Part shown: positions 1 to 11,235 of the stretch, one piece after another
Numbering within the stretch: the stretch's first letter is position 1
Layout of the letters: every line of letters starts with the position of its first letter
Assembly: GCF_003610465.1 (NCBI RefSeq)
Contig: NZ_RAQI01000001.1
Coordinates: forward strand, 496,001 to 560,000
Length of the DNA stretch: 64,000 nt
Reading direction: 5' to 3'
Origin: Xenorhabdus ehlersii
GTDB taxonomy: Bacteria > Pseudomonadota > Gammaproteobacteria > Enterobacterales > Enterobacteriaceae
Made by a program: the position numbers and the translations under genes
Notes under the pieces: generated by a model
The model's input: the letters and a program-made list of their open reading frames with translations, nothing else
What the model was told of the DNA's origin: nothing
Databases searched by the model: none

Positions 1-370
1 TCAATTCCTGAAATTTTTCAGGAGTTGAAGCGAGATGAGGCTCTATATTGTGGCGGGCAAGATTGATAAATTCGGGCAGGGAGTAATTTTTTTCAAACTT
101 GCCCCAATGCCGAGAAAGAAAGTGATCCCAGATGATATCAAGAGTAATGGGGGCAACGCGCCGATATTCGGGGCGAAATAATTTGCGTGCTGCCATGACA
201 AGTGGATGCTTATCCGTCAGGCTGTCCACCCGACGGTGCATACGGATACCCGCTACAATGTCAGAACTGAATGTGCCTTCTGGAGATCCTCGGACGAAAT
301 CCGCCATCAAATTCCCCAATAAGGAACTTTCCGCTAATGCAGCTAAATGAAGGTGTGCGAGAAAATTCAT
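1..370 (-). CDS. acpH: AcpH, acyl carrier protein phosphodiesterase (partial, 3' end outside window)
   Basis: Reading the minus strand from the ATG at 370 gives 123 residues beginning [20 protein letters not shown], open to the window edge. This closely resembles E. coli AcpH (YajB), which removes the 4'-phosphopantetheine arm from acyl carrier protein. Visible family features are the N-terminal NFLAHLHLA block, the HxHRRxD-like segment ([11 protein letters not shown]) and the WDHFLSRHW block around residues 89-97. The gene is divergent from queA, as in E. coli, with about 118 bp between the two starts. Roughly the last third of the protein lies outside the window. Confidence 0.9.
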   Translation of the reverse strand, partial: MNFLAHLHLAALAESSLLGNLMADFVRGSPEGTFSSDIVAGIRMHRRVDSLTDKHPLVMAARKLFRPEYRRVAPITLDIIWDHFLSRHWGKFEKNYSLPEFINLARHNIEPHLASTPEKFQEL

Positions 371-488
371 GGTGCGAGTATACAGTAAAGAGTGCACCAT
401 AAATAGTTAAACCAGGTGCTTCTTTGTTGCACCCTCGCGCTTGCAGCACTAGACTAGTCCGCCTGTTTTTTTGAATGATACAGATAAA

Positions 489-1562
489 ATGCGTGTCGCT
501 GATTTTACATTTGAACTGCCTGAAGAGCTGATTGCTCACTATCCCCAGCCACAGCGAAGTGCTTGCCGCTTACTTTCCCTTGATGGTGAAACGGGCAAAC
601 TGACGCACGGTGTTTTTACTGATGTGCTGGATAAGCTGGAAGCTGGTGATCTGCTGGTTTTCAATAATACCCGCGTTATCCCTGCGCGTCTGTTTGGCCG
701 TAAAGCGACAGGGGGGAAGTTGGAAGTTTTAGTCGAAAGGATGCTGGATGATAAGCGAGTGCTTGCTCACGTTCGGGCTTCCAAGACACCGAAAGAAGGC
801 ACTGAGCTTATCCTCGGTGAGACCCAAAACATTAAGGCAACGATGCTGGCGCGTCATGATACTTTGTTCGAAATCCGTTTTGATGATGAGCGTGATGTAT
901 TGACCATTTTGGACCAGATTGGTCATATGCCTTTGCCACCTTATATTGCTCGTCCTGATGAAGATGCGGATCGCGAGCTATATCAGACAGTCTATAATGA
1001 ACGCCCAGGCGCAGTGGCAGCACCGACTGCCGGATTGCACTTTGATGAACCTCTTTTGGCTGCCTTGCGTGAAAAAGGTATTGAAATGGCCTTTGTCACC
1101 CTGCATGTTGGTGCCGGTACTTTTCAACCTGTGCGAGTAGAAACCATCGAAGATCATGTGATGCATGCCGAATATGCGGAAGTGCCACAGGATGTCGTGG
1201 ATGCAGTACTGGCATGTAAGGCGCGTGGCAACAGGGTTATTGCTGTAGGAACAACATCAGTCCGTTCACTGGAAAGTGCCGCGAGAGCTTGTCAGGATGG
1301 GGTTATCGCGCCATTTTTTGATGATACCCAAATCTTTATTTACCCTGGATTTGAATATCAGGTTGTAGATGCACTGATCACCAATTTCCATCTGCCTGAA
1401 TCCACACTTATCATGCTGGTTTCTGCGTTTGCCGGTTATAAGAATACCATGAATGCCTACAAAGAAGCGGTAGCAGAAAAATATCGCTTTTTTAGTTATG
1501 GTGATGCAATGTTTATCAATCGCAATAAAATGGCAGTAAAAGAGCGGGTATCAGAAGAGTGA
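489..1562 (+). CDS. queA: QueA, S-adenosylmethionine:tRNA ribosyltransferase-isomerase
   Basis: This enzyme transfers and isomerises the ribosyl group of SAM onto preQ1 in tRNA, giving epoxyqueuosine, the penultimate queuosine intermediate. The 357-residue product begins [20 protein letters not shown] and matches E. coli QueA nearly throughout, including the [30 protein letters not shown] and [12 protein letters not shown] blocks. The frame is open to a TTG at 471, which would add six residues, but the ATG at 489 agrees with the family start. It precedes tgt by about 140 bp; that gap holds no clear gene. The two enzymes act in the same tRNA-modification pathway. Confidence 0.97.
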   Translation: MRVADFTFELPEELIAHYPQPQRSACRLLSLDGETGKLTHGVFTDVLDKLEAGDLLVFNNTRVIPARLFGRKATGGKLEVLVERMLDDKRVLAHVRASKTPKEGTELILGETQNIKATMLARHDTLFEIRFDDERDVLTILDQIGHMPLPPYIARPDEDADRELYQTVYNERPGAVAAPTAGLHFDEPLLAALREKGIEMAFVTLHVGAGTFQPVRVETIEDHVMHAEYAEVPQDVVDAVLACKARGNRVIAVGTTSVRSLESAARACQDGVIAPFFDDTQIFIYPGFEYQVVDALITNFHLPESTLIMLVSAFAGYKNTMNAYKEAVAEKYRFFSYGDAMFINRNKMAVKERVSEE

Positions 1563-1705
1563 GTACCAGAAGAAACGGTGCCGATATAAATTAAGTGCTT
1601 TGCAATAAAAGATTTTAAAATCAAAATACTCTTCATTTCAGCTTCGCTGATTTGAATGGCATCTAAACATAGCATCAGACTGTCTTTCTGATGTCTGGAG
1701 GTTAA

Positions 1706-2830
<1,125 letters not shown>

Positions 2831-2898
2831 TTTATCGTGACTAATCAGTCTCAATATGTGTAGCATATTGGGCTGGTTTTTGATCGAGCCACTGTCGA

Positions 2899-2958
2899 TT
2901 TTCAATAGCTATGTTTTCAATAGCCATGTTTTCGGCAGTCACATTTTCGATAACAATG
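2899..2958 (+). repeat. Four imperfect 15-bp tandem repeats before yajC
   Basis: Four consecutive 15-bp units (2899-2913, 2914-2928, 2929-2943, 2944-2958) all begin TTTTC and mostly end ATG. Units 1 and 2 differ at one base (TTTTCAATAGCTATG and TTTTCAATAGCCATG); units 3 and 4 are more diverged. They lie between tgt and yajC, ending 11 bp before the yajC ATG, so they are 5'-leader or intercistronic RNA. The 15-bp period keeps an upstream in-frame ATG (2856) open through the repeats, but the yajC start at 2970 has its own ribosome-binding site. Confidence 0.75.
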
Positions 2959-2969
2959 AGGGAAATTTG

Positions 2970-3308
2970 ATGAGTTTTTTTATTTCTGAAGCTGCGGCAG
3001 CTACTGGTGCATCAGCGCAAGCTCAGGGAAGCCCATATTCTCTGATTATCATGCTGGTTGTTTTCGGTTTGATTTTCTATTTCATGATCCTGCGTCCACA
3101 ACAAAAACGCACCAAAGAACATAAAAAACTGATGGATTCTATCTCCAAAGGGGATGAAGTACTGACTTCTGGTGGTTTGGTGGGTCGTGTCTCTAAAGTG
3201 TCTGATACTGGTTATGTTGTTATTGCCTTGAATGACACCACAGAAATAACTGTCAAACGTGACTTCGTTGCTGCCATTTTGCCGAAAGGTACAATGAAGG
3301 CTATTTAA
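2970..3308 (+). CDS. yajC: YajC, Sec translocon accessory subunit
   Basis: YajC is the small inner-membrane partner of SecD and SecF in the SecDF-YajC complex that assists SecYEG. The 112-residue product starts [20 protein letters not shown], has one hydrophobic membrane segment at about residues 23-42, then the [20 protein letters not shown] block and a small cytoplasmic domain ending LPKGTMKAI, as in E. coli. The reading frame is open back to an ATG at 2856 (150 residues), but the family start and the GAGGG sequence 8 nt upstream favour 2970. The next gene is secD, 28 bp downstream. Confidence 0.96.
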   Translation: MSFFISEAAAATGASAQAQGSPYSLIIMLVVFGLIFYFMILRPQQKRTKEHKKLMDSISKGDEVLTSGGLVGRVSKVSDTGYVVIALNDTTEITVKRDFVAAILPKGTMKAI

Positions 3309-3336
3309 TTTTCCGATTTTCCCGAAGGGAACTGCC

Positions 3337-5184
3337 GTGTTGAACCGTTATCCTTTGTGGAAGTATCTGATGCTGATCGCTGTGATCCTCATCGGTTTGC
3401 TTTATGCACTTCCCAACCTTTATGGTGAGGATCCGGCTGTACAAATCACTGGCGTGCGAGGCATCGCCGCCAGTGAAAAAACGCTGGACCAAGTCCGTAA
3501 TGTTTTAGAAAAAGATCAAATCAAGAGCAAGTCCATTGCATTGGAAAATGGCGCAATTCTTGCTCGTTTCAGTAGCACTGATGTGCAGCTCCGTGCGCGT
3601 GAAGCGTTGGTCTCTGCACTGGGTGAACAGTATGTTGTGGCATTGAACCTCGCGCCTGCAACGCCGGTCTGGTTAAGAGCAGTCGCGGCTGAACCGATGA
3701 AACTGGGTCTTGACCTGCGTGGTGGTGTCCATTTCTTGATGGAAGTGGATATGGAAACCGCGCTGAGCAAATTGCAGGAACAGAACATTGATGGCCTGCG
3801 TTCTGAACTGCGTGATCAAGGCATCCCCTATTCTACTATCCGCAAAACGGATAATTATGGCGTCGAAGTTCGTTTCCGTGATGACGATGCACGTTCTAAA
3901 GCGGAAAGTTATCTTGAACCTCGTCACCGTGATTTAGTGTTCTCTAATGAAGCCAACAGTACGCTGAAAGTGGTGATGAGTGATGAACGTCTGCGTGAAG
4001 CCCGTTCTTATGCGGTACAGCAGAACATCACTATCTTGCGTAACCGTGTCAACCAATTAGGAGTTGCGGAACCTCTGGTTCAACGCCAGGGGGCAGACCG
4101 CATCGTGGTTGAACTGCCTGGTATTCAGGATACTGCCCGCGCGAAAGAAATCCTTGGGGCAACTGCAACGCTGGAATTCCGTTTGGTCAATACCAATGTT
4201 GATCAAAATGTCGTGCAATATGGCCGCATTCCGGCTGATTCAGAAGTGAAAGATACCCGTGATGGCAACCCGGTTGTGCTGTACAAGCGCGTTATTCTGA
4301 CAGGCGACCATATCACCGATTCTACCTCCAGTGCTGATGAGAACGGTTATCCACAGGTGAATATTTCTCTGGATAGCGCTGGTGGCACAGCAATGTCTAA
4401 TTTCACCAAAGATAATCTGCACAAGCCAATGGCAACGCTGTTTGTGGAATATAAGGACAGCGGTAAGAAAGACGCCAATGGTCGTGCGATTTTGGTTAAG
4501 CAAGAAGAAGTTATCAACATTGCCACTATTCAGTCACGCCTGGGTAATAGTTTCCGCATTACGGGCATTAGCAATCCGGCAGAAGCTCGTCAGTTATCCC
4601 TGTTACTGCGGGCTGGGGCGTTGATTGCGCCAATCCAGATTGTGGAAGAGCGTACCATTGGGCCAACTCTGGGCTTGCAGAATATTGAGCAGGGACTTGA
4701 AGCGTGTTTGTGGGGTCTGATTGCTTCTGTCGTATTTATGGTGATTTACTACCGCAAGTTTGGTCTGATTGCGAGTTCTGCGTTGCTGGCTAACTTGGTA
4801 CTGATCGTCGGTATTATGTCCCTGTTGCCAGGGGCGACGCTGACCATGCCAGGGATTGCGGGTATCGTCTTGACGCTTGCCGTCGCCGTGGATGCGAACG
4901 TACTGATCAACGAACGTATCAAAGAAGAATTGCGCAATGGCCGTACGGTACAGCAGGCAATTCATGAAGGCTATAAAGGGGCATTCTCCAGTATCATCGA
5001 CGCAAACCTGACTACGCTGATTACTGCTGTTATTTTATATGCAGTGGGTACTGGCTCTATCAAGGGCTTCGCGATCACTACCAGTATTGGTGTGGCGACT
5101 TCAATGTTCACTGCTATAGTGGGAACACGTGCAATCGTGAACTTGCTGTACGGTGGCAAGCGTATCAATAAGTTGTCAATTTAA
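3337..5184 (+). CDS. secD: SecD, protein translocase subunit
   Basis: SecD is the large subunit of the proton-motive-force-driven SecDF complex, which pulls and releases exported proteins at the periplasmic face. The 615-residue protein is the same length as E. coli SecD. It has an N-terminal membrane segment (about residues 9-27), a large periplasmic domain beginning near the [16 protein letters not shown] block, and five C-terminal membrane segments including the conserved [20 protein letters not shown]. Translation starts at GTG 3337 after a GAAGGGAA sequence. It is followed by secF after 10 bp, implying co-translation. Confidence 0.97.
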   Translation: MLNRYPLWKYLMLIAVILIGLLYALPNLYGEDPAVQITGVRGIAASEKTLDQVRNVLEKDQIKSKSIALENGAILARFSSTDVQLRAREALVSALGEQYVVALNLAPATPVWLRAVAAEPMKLGLDLRGGVHFLMEVDMETALSKLQEQNIDGLRSELRDQGIPYSTIRKTDNYGVEVRFRDDDARSKAESYLEPRHRDLVFSNEANSTLKVVMSDERLREARSYAVQQNITILRNRVNQLGVAEPLVQRQGADRIVVELPGIQDTARAKEILGATATLEFRLVNTNVDQNVVQYGRIPADSEVKDTRDGNPVVLYKRVILTGDHITDSTSSADENGYPQVNISLDSAGGTAMSNFTKDNLHKPMATLFVEYKDSGKKDANGRAILVKQEEVINIATIQSRLGNSFRITGISNPAEARQLSLLLRAGALIAPIQIVEERTIGPTLGLQNIEQGLEACLWGLIASVVFMVIYYRKFGLIASSALLANLVLIVGIMSLLPGATLTMPGIAGIVLTLAVAVDANVLINERIKEELRNGRTVQQAIHEGYKGAFSSIIDANLTTLITAVILYAVGTGSIKGFAITTSIGVATSMFTAIVGTRAIVNLLYGGKRINKLSI

Positions 5185-5194
5185 GGAGCACGTT

Positions 5195-6163
5195 GTGGCA
5201 CAGGATTATACTGTTGAACAATTAAACTATGGGCGTAAAGTTATCGACTTTATGCGCTGGGACAACGTTGCCTTTGGGATTTCGTTTCTGTTGTTGATCG
5301 CTTCCATCATTATGATAGGAGCACGCGGGTTTAACTGGGGGCTTGATTTTACCGGTGGTACGGTAATTGAGGTGAAGCTGAGTAAACCTGCGGATCTGGA
5401 CAAGATGCGTGAAAGCCTGAGCCAGCATGGTTTTGCTGATCCACTTTTGCAAAATTTTGGCAGCAGCCGTGATGTGATGGTTCGCATGCCACCTGTGGAA
5501 GGTAATGCAGGGCAAGAGCTTGGCAATAAGATTATCTCGGTAATTAACCAGGATATTGATAAAGATGCCAAGGTTAAACGTGTGGAATTCGTGGGTCCAA
5601 GTGTAGGAAACGAATTGGCACAGACCGGAGCGATGGCGTTATTGGTTGCACTGATCTGTATCCTGATTTATGTCGGTTTCCGCTTTGAGTGGCGTCTGGC
5701 ATTGGGAGCAGTTATTGCACTTGCGCATGACGTGATTATTACACTGGGTATCCTGTCGTTGTTCCACATCGAAATTGACCTGACTATTGTTGCGTCGTTG
5801 ATGTCCGTTATCGGCTACTCATTGAACGATAGCATCGTTGTGTCAGATCGTATCCGTGAGAACTTCCGTAAGATACGTCGGGGTACGTCGTATGAAATCA
5901 CCAACATTTCCCTGACCCAGACCTTGAGCCGTACCATCATGACTTCCGCAACCACATTGTTGGTTGTATTGATGCTGTACATTTTTGGTGGTGAAATGCT
6001 GAAGGGCTTCTCACTGGTCATGTTAATCGGTGTTTCTATCGGTACAGTCTCTTCTATCTATGTTGCTTCTGCACTGGCGTTGAAATTGGGTATGAAGCGT
6101 GAACATTTGATCCAGCAGAAAGTTGAGAAAGAAGGGGCAGATCAGCCCTCCATTCTTCCTTAA
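5195..6163 (+). CDS. secF: SecF, protein translocase subunit
   Basis: SecF pairs with SecD in the RND-like translocation motor. The 322-residue product starts at GTG 5195 ([15 protein letters not shown]), preceded by AAGGAG, and aligns along its length with E. coli SecF (323 residues). Visible features are a first membrane segment (about residues 22-40), the [14 protein letters not shown] periplasmic block, and five further membrane segments including the signature [19 protein letters not shown]. The frame stays open upstream to 5153 inside secD, but that extension is not family-like. An intrinsic terminator follows. Confidence 0.97.
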   Translation: MAQDYTVEQLNYGRKVIDFMRWDNVAFGISFLLLIASIIMIGARGFNWGLDFTGGTVIEVKLSKPADLDKMRESLSQHGFADPLLQNFGSSRDVMVRMPPVEGNAGQELGNKIISVINQDIDKDAKVKRVEFVGPSVGNELAQTGAMALLVALICILIYVGFRFEWRLALGAVIALAHDVIITLGILSLFHIEIDLTIVASLMSVIGYSLNDSIVVSDRIRENFRKIRRGTSYEITNISLTQTLSRTIMTSATTLLVVLMLYIFGGEMLKGFSLVMLIGVSIGTVSSIYVASALALKLGMKREHLIQQKVEKEGADQPSILP

Positions 6164-6196
6164 TTATTTTGCCTGATCGAGCACTGATATCGCTTA

Positions 6197-6231
6197 AACA
6201 CCCTGTGAGTACTTACTGACAGGGTGTTTTT
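6197..6231 (+). terminator. Intrinsic terminator after secF
   Basis: An inverted repeat pairs AACACCCTGT (6197-6206) with ACAGGGTGTT (6219-6228), with a 12-nt loop and a T-run. It ends the queA/tgt/yajC/secDF transcript and insulates nrdR. Confidence 0.85.
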
Positions 6232-6285
6232 CGTCATCACTTCAAGGTACACTGTTATCCCTTCGGTTAACTGTCAGGAAACGAT

Positions 6286-6735
6286 ATGCATTGCCCATTT
6301 TGCGCAGCCGTTGATACTAAAGTTATTGATTCCCGTCTGGTAGGGGATGGCTCACAAGTGCGCCGTCGCCGTCAGTGCCTAGAATGTCATGAACGCTTCA
6401 CTACGTTTGAAGTTGCAGAGCTGGTGATGCCGAGAGTCATTAAAAGTGATGATATTCGAGAGCCTTTCGACGAAGAAAAATTGCGTCGTGGAATGCAGAA
6501 AGCACTGGAAAAGCGCCCTGTCAGCTCTGATGATGTAGAAACAGCAATTAACCATATTAAGTCACAGGTACGGGCAACAGGAGAGCGTGAAATTCCATCC
6601 AAAATGATCGGGAATTTTGTCATGGATGCGCTGAAAAAACTTGATAAAGTGGCTTATATTCGTTTTGCATCTGTTTATCGCAGCTTTGAAGATGTTCGCG
6701 AATTCGGTGAAGAGATTGCCAGATTACAAGACTAA
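6286..6735 (+). CDS. nrdR: NrdR, transcriptional repressor of ribonucleotide reductase genes
   Basis: NrdR is an ATP/dATP-sensing repressor of the nrd operons. The 149-residue protein has the N-terminal zinc ribbon with Cys3, Cys6, Cys31 and Cys34 (MHCPFC...RQCLEC), followed by the ATP-cone domain (about residues 49-139, starting [17 protein letters not shown]). Length and sequence match the enterobacterial family. It is the first gene after the secF terminator and sits 5 bp before ribD, so nrdR-ribD-ribH-nusB probably form one transcript, as in E. coli. Confidence 0.97.
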   Translation: MHCPFCAAVDTKVIDSRLVGDGSQVRRRRQCLECHERFTTFEVAELVMPRVIKSDDIREPFDEEKLRRGMQKALEKRPVSSDDVETAINHIKSQVRATGEREIPSKMIGNFVMDALKKLDKVAYIRFASVYRSFEDVREFGEEIARLQD

Positions 6736-6740
6736 ACGCT

Positions 6741-7862
6741 ATGACACTTGATGAAATATATATGTCCAGAGCGCTGGAGCTAGCGTATCAGGGGCGTTTT
6801 ACAACATCCCCAAATCCGAATGTAGGTTGCGTCATCGTTAAGGATGGGCAGATAATCGGGGAAGGTTTTCATGCACGGGCAGGGGAACCTCACGCAGAAG
6901 TTTATGCCTTGCGTATGGCCGGTGAAAAACCGAAAGGCGCTACAGCTTACGTTACCCTTGAACCGTGCAGCCATCACGGTAAAACTCCCCCTTGTGCTGA
7001 TGCTTTGATTACCGCCGGCTTAAGCCGGGTTGTGGTAGCGATGCAAGATCCCAATCCTCAAGTGGCCGGGCGTGGCTTGTATAAATTGCAGCAGGCCGGA
7101 ATTGCAGTTGAACATGGTTTGATGATGGAACAGGCGGAATCCTTGAATAAGGGTTTTCTTAAACGTATGCGTACAGGGTTCCCTTACCTGCAATTGAAAC
7201 TGGGTGCATCATTGGACGGTCGAACTGCATTGGCATCGGGGGAAAGCAAGTGGATTACCTCACCTGAAGCCCGCCAAGATGTGCAGAAACTACGGGCGCA
7301 GTGCAGTGCCATTTTGAGTTCCAGCGCAACGGTACTGGCGGATGATCCTTCTCTGACGGTTCGCTGGAATGAACTGGATGCTGAAACACAAGCTATTTAT
7401 CCGCAAGAATTGCTTCGCCAACCAATCCGTATCATTACAGATAGCCAAAATCGTGTCACTCCCCAGCATCAAGTTGTCCAGCAACCAGGAGCGTGTTGGT
7501 TAATACGCACTAAGCAAGATCAGCAAGAATGGATAGATCAAAAATGGCCTGATAATGCCGAACAGATTTTATTGCCAGCGTATGGTGACGGTGTTGATTT
7601 AGTGTTGCTGATGATGCAACTTGGTAAGCGCCAGATAAATTCTGTTTGGGCGGAATGCGGTCCTGCTTTATCTGGGGCTTTGTTGTCGTTAGGCTTGGTA
7701 GATGAATTGATCCTTTATATCGCGCCTAAGGTATTGGGAAATAGTGCCCGTGGATTGTTCGATATTCCTGAGTTGCAAAAATTATCGGATGCTCCTGAAT
7801 TTTCTCTGCTTGATGTTCAGCAGATTGGCCCTGATGTGCGTCTTCGCTTACGGCCGCTCTAA
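6741..7862 (+). CDS. ribD: RibD, bifunctional riboflavin deaminase/reductase
   Basis: RibD carries out two consecutive steps of riboflavin synthesis: deamination of the pyrimidine from GTP cyclohydrolase II, then reduction of its ribose side chain. The 373-residue protein has the deaminase zinc motif HAE (residues 51-53) with PCSHHGKTPPC (Cys76 and Cys85) and a reductase domain from about residue 147 (LQLKLGASLDGRTAL). E. coli RibD is slightly shorter (367). It begins 5 bp after nrdR. No FMN riboswitch is visible upstream. Confidence 0.97.
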   Translation: MTLDEIYMSRALELAYQGRFTTSPNPNVGCVIVKDGQIIGEGFHARAGEPHAEVYALRMAGEKPKGATAYVTLEPCSHHGKTPPCADALITAGLSRVVVAMQDPNPQVAGRGLYKLQQAGIAVEHGLMMEQAESLNKGFLKRMRTGFPYLQLKLGASLDGRTALASGESKWITSPEARQDVQKLRAQCSAILSSSATVLADDPSLTVRWNELDAETQAIYPQELLRQPIRIITDSQNRVTPQHQVVQQPGACWLIRTKQDQQEWIDQKWPDNAEQILLPAYGDGVDLVLLMMQLGKRQINSVWAECGPALSGALLSLGLVDELILYIAPKVLGNSARGLFDIPELQKLSDAPEFSLLDVQQIGPDVRLRLRPL

Positions 7863-7960
7863 ATATGTTGATTTTAGTTTGGACATAAACCAAGACGCAG
7901 GGAAAAATAATGTGATAAGATCCGCGCCCCTGCGGATATGAATAAAGTATAAGGAAGGCT

Positions 7961-8431
7961 ATGAACGTAATCAAAGGTGTTGTTGCAGCTCCTGAAGCCC
8001 GCATTGCCATTGCAGTTGCCCGCTTTAACAACTTCATTAATGACAGCCTGCTGGAAGGGGCCGTTGATGCGTTGGAACGCATCGGCCAGGTTTCTTCGGA
8101 TAATATCACCGTAGTATGGGTGCCGGGTGCTTATGAACTGCCATTGACGGTTAAGGCGCTGGCAGAGTCCCGAAAATATGATGCGGTTATCGCTTTAGGT
8201 ACTGTTATCCGTGGCGGAACAGCTCACTTTGAATATGTTGCCGGCGAATGTAGCTCAGGCTTGTCCAGCGTGGCAATGTCCAGCAACATTCCTGTTACAT
8301 TGGGTGTTCTGACAACAGAAAATATTGAACAGGCGATTGAACGCGCTGGAACTAAAGCGGGCAATAAAGGTGCGGAAGCTGCCTTGACTGCATTGGAAAT
8401 GATCAATGTAATTAAAGCCATTAAAGGCTAA
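7961..8431 (+). CDS. ribH: RibH (RibE), 6,7-dimethyl-8-ribityllumazine synthase
   Basis: Lumazine synthase condenses the RibD-derived pyrimidine with 3,4-dihydroxy-2-butanone 4-phosphate and assembles into a 60-mer capsid-like shell. The 156-residue protein starts [20 protein letters not shown] and contains the substrate-binding blocks [14 protein letters not shown] and [20 protein letters not shown]. Length equals the E. coli protein. It lies 98 bp after ribD and 30 bp before nusB; the RBS is AAGGAAGG. Confidence 0.97.
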   Translation: MNVIKGVVAAPEARIAIAVARFNNFINDSLLEGAVDALERIGQVSSDNITVVWVPGAYELPLTVKALAESRKYDAVIALGTVIRGGTAHFEYVAGECSSGLSSVAMSSNIPVTLGVLTTENIEQAIERAGTKAGNKGAEAALTALEMINVIKAIKG

Positions 8432-8461
8432 ATTTTTTAGTTTTAAATTAAGGGGAATTTT

Positions 8462-8878
8462 GTGAAACCTGCTGCTCGTCGTCGTGCTCGTGAGTGTGCT
8501 GTTCAGGCAATTTATTCATGGCAATTATCCAAAAACAGCATTGCTGATGTTGAATTGCAGTTTCTGTCAGAGCAGGACGTATCCGGTGTTGATGTCACCT
8601 ATTTTCGTGAATTGCTGTCCGGGGTAGCAGTCAATGCTACAAAATTGGATGCTTTGATGGCGCCTTATCTTTCCCGTCAGCTCGAAGAGTTAGGTCAGGT
8701 AGAAAAAGCCATTTTGCGCATTGCGATGTTTGAACTAAGCTTTCGTGATGATGTTCCCTACAAAGTGGCTATTAATGAAGGCATCGAACTGGCAAAAATA
8801 TTTGGTGCTGAAGATAGTCATAAATTCGTGAATGGGGTGTTGGATAAAGCTGGCCCGGCAGCACGTAAGAAAAAGTGA
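8462..8878 (+). CDS. nusB: NusB, transcription antitermination factor
   Basis: NusB binds boxA RNA together with NusE (S10) and supports rRNA antitermination. The 138-residue, all-helical protein begins at GTG 8462 ([20 protein letters not shown]), preceded by AAGGGGAA, and includes the [19 protein letters not shown] block near its C-terminus, ending in a lysine-rich tail (ARKKK). E. coli NusB is 139 residues. It is followed by a strong hairpin and then thiL. Confidence 0.97.
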   Translation: MKPAARRRARECAVQAIYSWQLSKNSIADVELQFLSEQDVSGVDVTYFRELLSGVAVNATKLDALMAPYLSRQLEELGQVEKAILRIAMFELSFRDDVPYKVAINEGIELAKIFGAEDSHKFVNGVLDKAGPAARKKK

Positions 8879-8920
8879 TTGCTTGCCAGGAGTTCCCCAT
8901 GATAACTCAATGATTTTGCA

Positions 8921-8946
8921 CATGAGGCCGGAAATCCGGCCTCATG
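8921..8946 (+). promoter_or_regulatory. Perfect 11-bp hairpin between nusB and thiL
   Basis: CATGAGGCCGG (8921-8931) and CCGGCCTCATG (8936-8946) form a perfect 11-bp stem with a 4-nt AAAT loop. There is no immediate T-run: a TTTTTT tract starts about 13 nt further on. It could be a partial terminator, an RNA-stability or processing element lowering thiL-pgpA expression relative to nusB, or a repeat unit. It ends 30 bp before the thiL ATG. Confidence 0.65.
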
Positions 8947-8975
8947 CTCATTGGTCACTTTTTTGGAATTCTATT

Positions 8976-10022
8976 ATGGCATGTGGTGAATTTGACCTCA
9001 TTGCACGTTACTTCAATCGCCCTCTCATCCGCCGACGTGATGTCAACCTAGGGATTGGTGATGATTGTGCACTGATGACCGTTGCTGATAAGCAAGAATT
9101 AGCGGTAACAACAGATACGTTGGTTGCTGGTGTCCATTTCCTTCCCGATATCTCACCGGAAGATTTGGCTTATAAGGCACTGGCTGTCAATATCAGTGAT
9201 TTGGCTGCCGTTGGGGCAGATCCCGCTTGGGTATCGTTGGCGTTAACGTTACCTGACGTCAATGAGGATTGGTTAAAACGGTTTAGTGATAGCCTGTTTG
9301 AACAACTGAACTATTACGGTATGCAGTTGATTGGTGGGGATACGACAAAGGGCCCCATGAGTTTGACGCTAACCGTACATGGATTAGTGCCGGCTGGCAG
9401 GGCGTTGCGTCGTACTGGTGCAAGAAACGGTGATTGGATTTATGTCACCGGAACATTAGGTGACAGCGCCGCAGGATTTGCCTTGTTGCAAAAGAACCTG
9501 ATTGTGGAAGATCCTGCGATCCACAATTGGCTGGTTAAGCGTCATCTTCGTCCACAACCACGTGTTTTACAAGGGCAGGCACTGCGTGATCTTGCTTCTT
9601 CTGCGATTGATTTGTCCGATGGATTGATTTCTGATCTCAACCATATTCTGCAAGCTAGCCAATGCGGTGCGCGTATTAATTTGGATGCGCTGCCTTATTC
9701 GGAAGCGATGCAGCAATATGTTCCCGCAGAACAGGCATTGAAATGGGCGCTGAGTGGTGGAGAAGATTATGAGTTGTGCTTCACTGTACCTGAGCTAAAC
9801 CGTGGCGCGTTAAATATGGCATTGGCCCATTCGGGGGCAAGTTTCTGCTGTATTGGGCAAATCAGGCCAGAATCAGAAGGCATCCGCTATTTTAACAATA
9901 ACAAAGAAATTGAGTTGGATCTGAACGGCTTTGACCACTTTAAAACGGATAAAAAACCTGTAGTACCTTGTCCGGCTGCACACCAGGAAGAAAACGATCA
10001 AACGGAGGGAACGCATGGATGA
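8976..10022 (+). CDS. thiL: ThiL, thiamine-monophosphate kinase
   Basis: ThiL phosphorylates thiamine monophosphate to the cofactor thiamine pyrophosphate. The ATG at 8976 gives [18 protein letters not shown], matching the E. coli start; upstream in-frame starts run back into nusB and are not family-like. Conserved blocks include [16 protein letters not shown]-like [24 protein letters not shown] and [11 protein letters not shown]. At 348 residues it is about 20 longer than E. coli ThiL (325), with a polar C-terminal tail ([19 protein letters not shown]...). The 3' end overlaps pgpA by 8 bp, so the two are translationally coupled. Confidence 0.95.
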   Translation: MACGEFDLIARYFNRPLIRRRDVNLGIGDDCALMTVADKQELAVTTDTLVAGVHFLPDISPEDLAYKALAVNISDLAAVGADPAWVSLALTLPDVNEDWLKRFSDSLFEQLNYYGMQLIGGDTTKGPMSLTLTVHGLVPAGRALRRTGARNGDWIYVTGTLGDSAAGFALLQKNLIVEDPAIHNWLVKRHLRPQPRVLQGQALRDLASSAIDLSDGLISDLNHILQASQCGARINLDALPYSEAMQQYVPAEQALKWALSGGEDYELCFTVPELNRGALNMALAHSGASFCCIGQIRPESEGIRYFNNNKEIELDLNGFDHFKTDKKPVVPCPAAHQEENDQTEGTHG

Positions 10023-10506
10023 TGCAAAACGCCACTTAAAAATGAGTAATCCGTGGCATTTATTGGCTACGGGATTCGGTAGTGGCTTATCGCCGATTAT
10101 ACCGGGCACAATGGGCTCTGTGGCGGCGATCCCTTTTTGGTTACTGTTGGTGCAGTTACCGACATGGGGAATTTGGTTGGCTATTGTATTGGGAACAGTC
10201 ATTGGCTGTGTGATTTGCCAGAAAGCTGCTGATGCCATGAATGTGGACGATCCTGGTTGTGTCGTCTGGGATGAATTCATTGGAATGTGGATCACACTAA
10301 TGGCAATCCCTGTGCTCAACTGGCAATGGGTTTTGGTTGGGTTTGTGGTATTCCGCATTTTTGATATGTGGAAACCGTGGCCGATTCGCTGGTTTGACCG
10401 CTATGTGAAAGGTGGTGTCGGCATTATGCTCGATGACATTATCGCAGCGATTTTTGCGGTTGTAGTCATCTGGCTACTGAATTTCTACCAACTGTTACCC
10501 TTCTAA
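10015..10506 (+). CDS. pgpA: PgpA, phosphatidylglycerophosphatase A
   Basis: PgpA is an inner-membrane phosphatase that dephosphorylates phosphatidylglycerophosphate to phosphatidylglycerol. The 163-residue protein has the family blocks [31 protein letters not shown] and [17 protein letters not shown], with several hydrophobic membrane segments. The start ATG overlaps the end of thiL by 8 bp, with GGAGGG just upstream inside thiL. It is the last gene of the nrdR-ribD-ribH-nusB-thiL-pgpA run and the last gene before the accessory block. Confidence 0.96.
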   Translation: MDDAKRHLKMSNPWHLLATGFGSGLSPIIPGTMGSVAAIPFWLLLVQLPTWGIWLAIVLGTVIGCVICQKAADAMNVDDPGCVVWDEFIGMWITLMAIPVLNWQWVLVGFVVFRIFDMWKPWPIRWFDRYVKGGVGIMLDDIIAAIFAVVVIWLLNFYQLLPF

Positions 10507-10510
10507 GTTA

Positions 10511-10540
10511 AATAGCCACTGGTATTCAGTGGCTATTTTT
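10511..10540. terminator. Bidirectional terminator between pgpA and pcp
   Basis: AATAGCCACT (10511-10520) pairs with AGTGGCTATT (10528-10537) with a 7-nt loop, followed by T's on the plus strand and flanked by A's suitable for the minus strand. It lies between the convergent pgpA and pcp genes and marks the left edge of the accessory block. Confidence 0.85.
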
Positions 10541-10552
10541 CCAGTTTATTTT

Positions 10553-11215
10553 TCAGTTTGTTGCCCCACCTGAGATAGTAATGTCCTTTTCATTCCTCAA
10601 TGCTGACTCAATGGCGATTTTCAAGGCTGTTGTCATCATCTCTACAGACATACTTGGTGCACCAGAATGCCTTGTGGCCTGCTCAGGTAAATAAGGGACA
10701 TGGATAAAGCCGCCACGTATAGCAGGAGTACGTTGGTTCAGATAATGCAGCAAACCGTACATAACATGGTTGCAAACGAAGGTTCCTGCAGTTTGGGATA
10801 CGGTTGCAGGAATTCCTGCATTATTTAACTCATTGGTGATTGCCTTGATAGGTAGGGTAGAAAAATAAGCCGTAGGACCACCGATAATGACAGGAGTGTC
10901 AATGGGTTGTTGGCCGGTATTATCTGGAATACGGGCATCGTTAACATTGATTGCGACACGTTCTACGCTGATATTTGATCTGTTTCCAGCTTCCCCAACG
11001 GAAATCACTACTTCTGGTTTAATGAGTTCAATTGCCGCATAGAGTTGTTCCAGAGAAGTATCGAAAATGCAAGGCAGTTGGCAAACTTCAATATTTGCAC
11101 CTGCTATTTGACATCCCTGCAATGGCCTAACGGCTTCCCATGATGGATTGATGGTTTCACCAGCGAAAGGCTCAAAAGCAGTGACGAGAATGGTTTTTAT
11201 GGAAGTAGTTTGCAT
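10553..11215 (-). CDS. pcp: Pyrrolidone-carboxylate peptidase (pyroglutamyl peptidase I)
   Basis: This cytosolic cysteine peptidase of family C15 removes N-terminal pyroglutamate (5-oxoproline) from peptides. The 220-residue protein has the start motif ILVTAFEPFAGETINPS and the full catalytic triad Glu85, Cys148 (GTFVCNHVMYGLL) and His172 (GFIHVPYLPEQ), with spacings of 63 and 24 residues, the same as in the characterised Bacillus enzyme. It is the last gene of a three-gene operon with the DUF969 and DUF979 membrane genes, 20 bp downstream of the latter. E. coli K-12 lacks this cluster. The product released, 5-oxoproline, suggests a role in peptide salvage. Confidence 0.95.
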   Translation of the reverse strand: MQTTSIKTILVTAFEPFAGETINPSWEAVRPLQGCQIAGANIEVCQLPCIFDTSLEQLYAAIELIKPEVVISVGEAGNRSNISVERVAINVNDARIPDNTGQQPIDTPVIIGGPTAYFSTLPIKAITNELNNAGIPATVSQTAGTFVCNHVMYGLLHYLNQRTPAIRGGFIHVPYLPEQATRHSGAPSMSVEMMTTALKIAIESALRNEKDITISGGATN

Positions 11216-11235
11216 TACTGTTCCTTGTTGTTATT

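Noticed and set aside
2856..2969. N-terminal extension of YajC through the 15-bp repeats
   Set aside because: Family length and a good RBS favour ATG 2970, although the frame is open; noted as a finding instead.
6164..8000. FMN riboswitch near ribD or ribH
   Set aside because: No RFN-like conserved elements were seen upstream of either gene.
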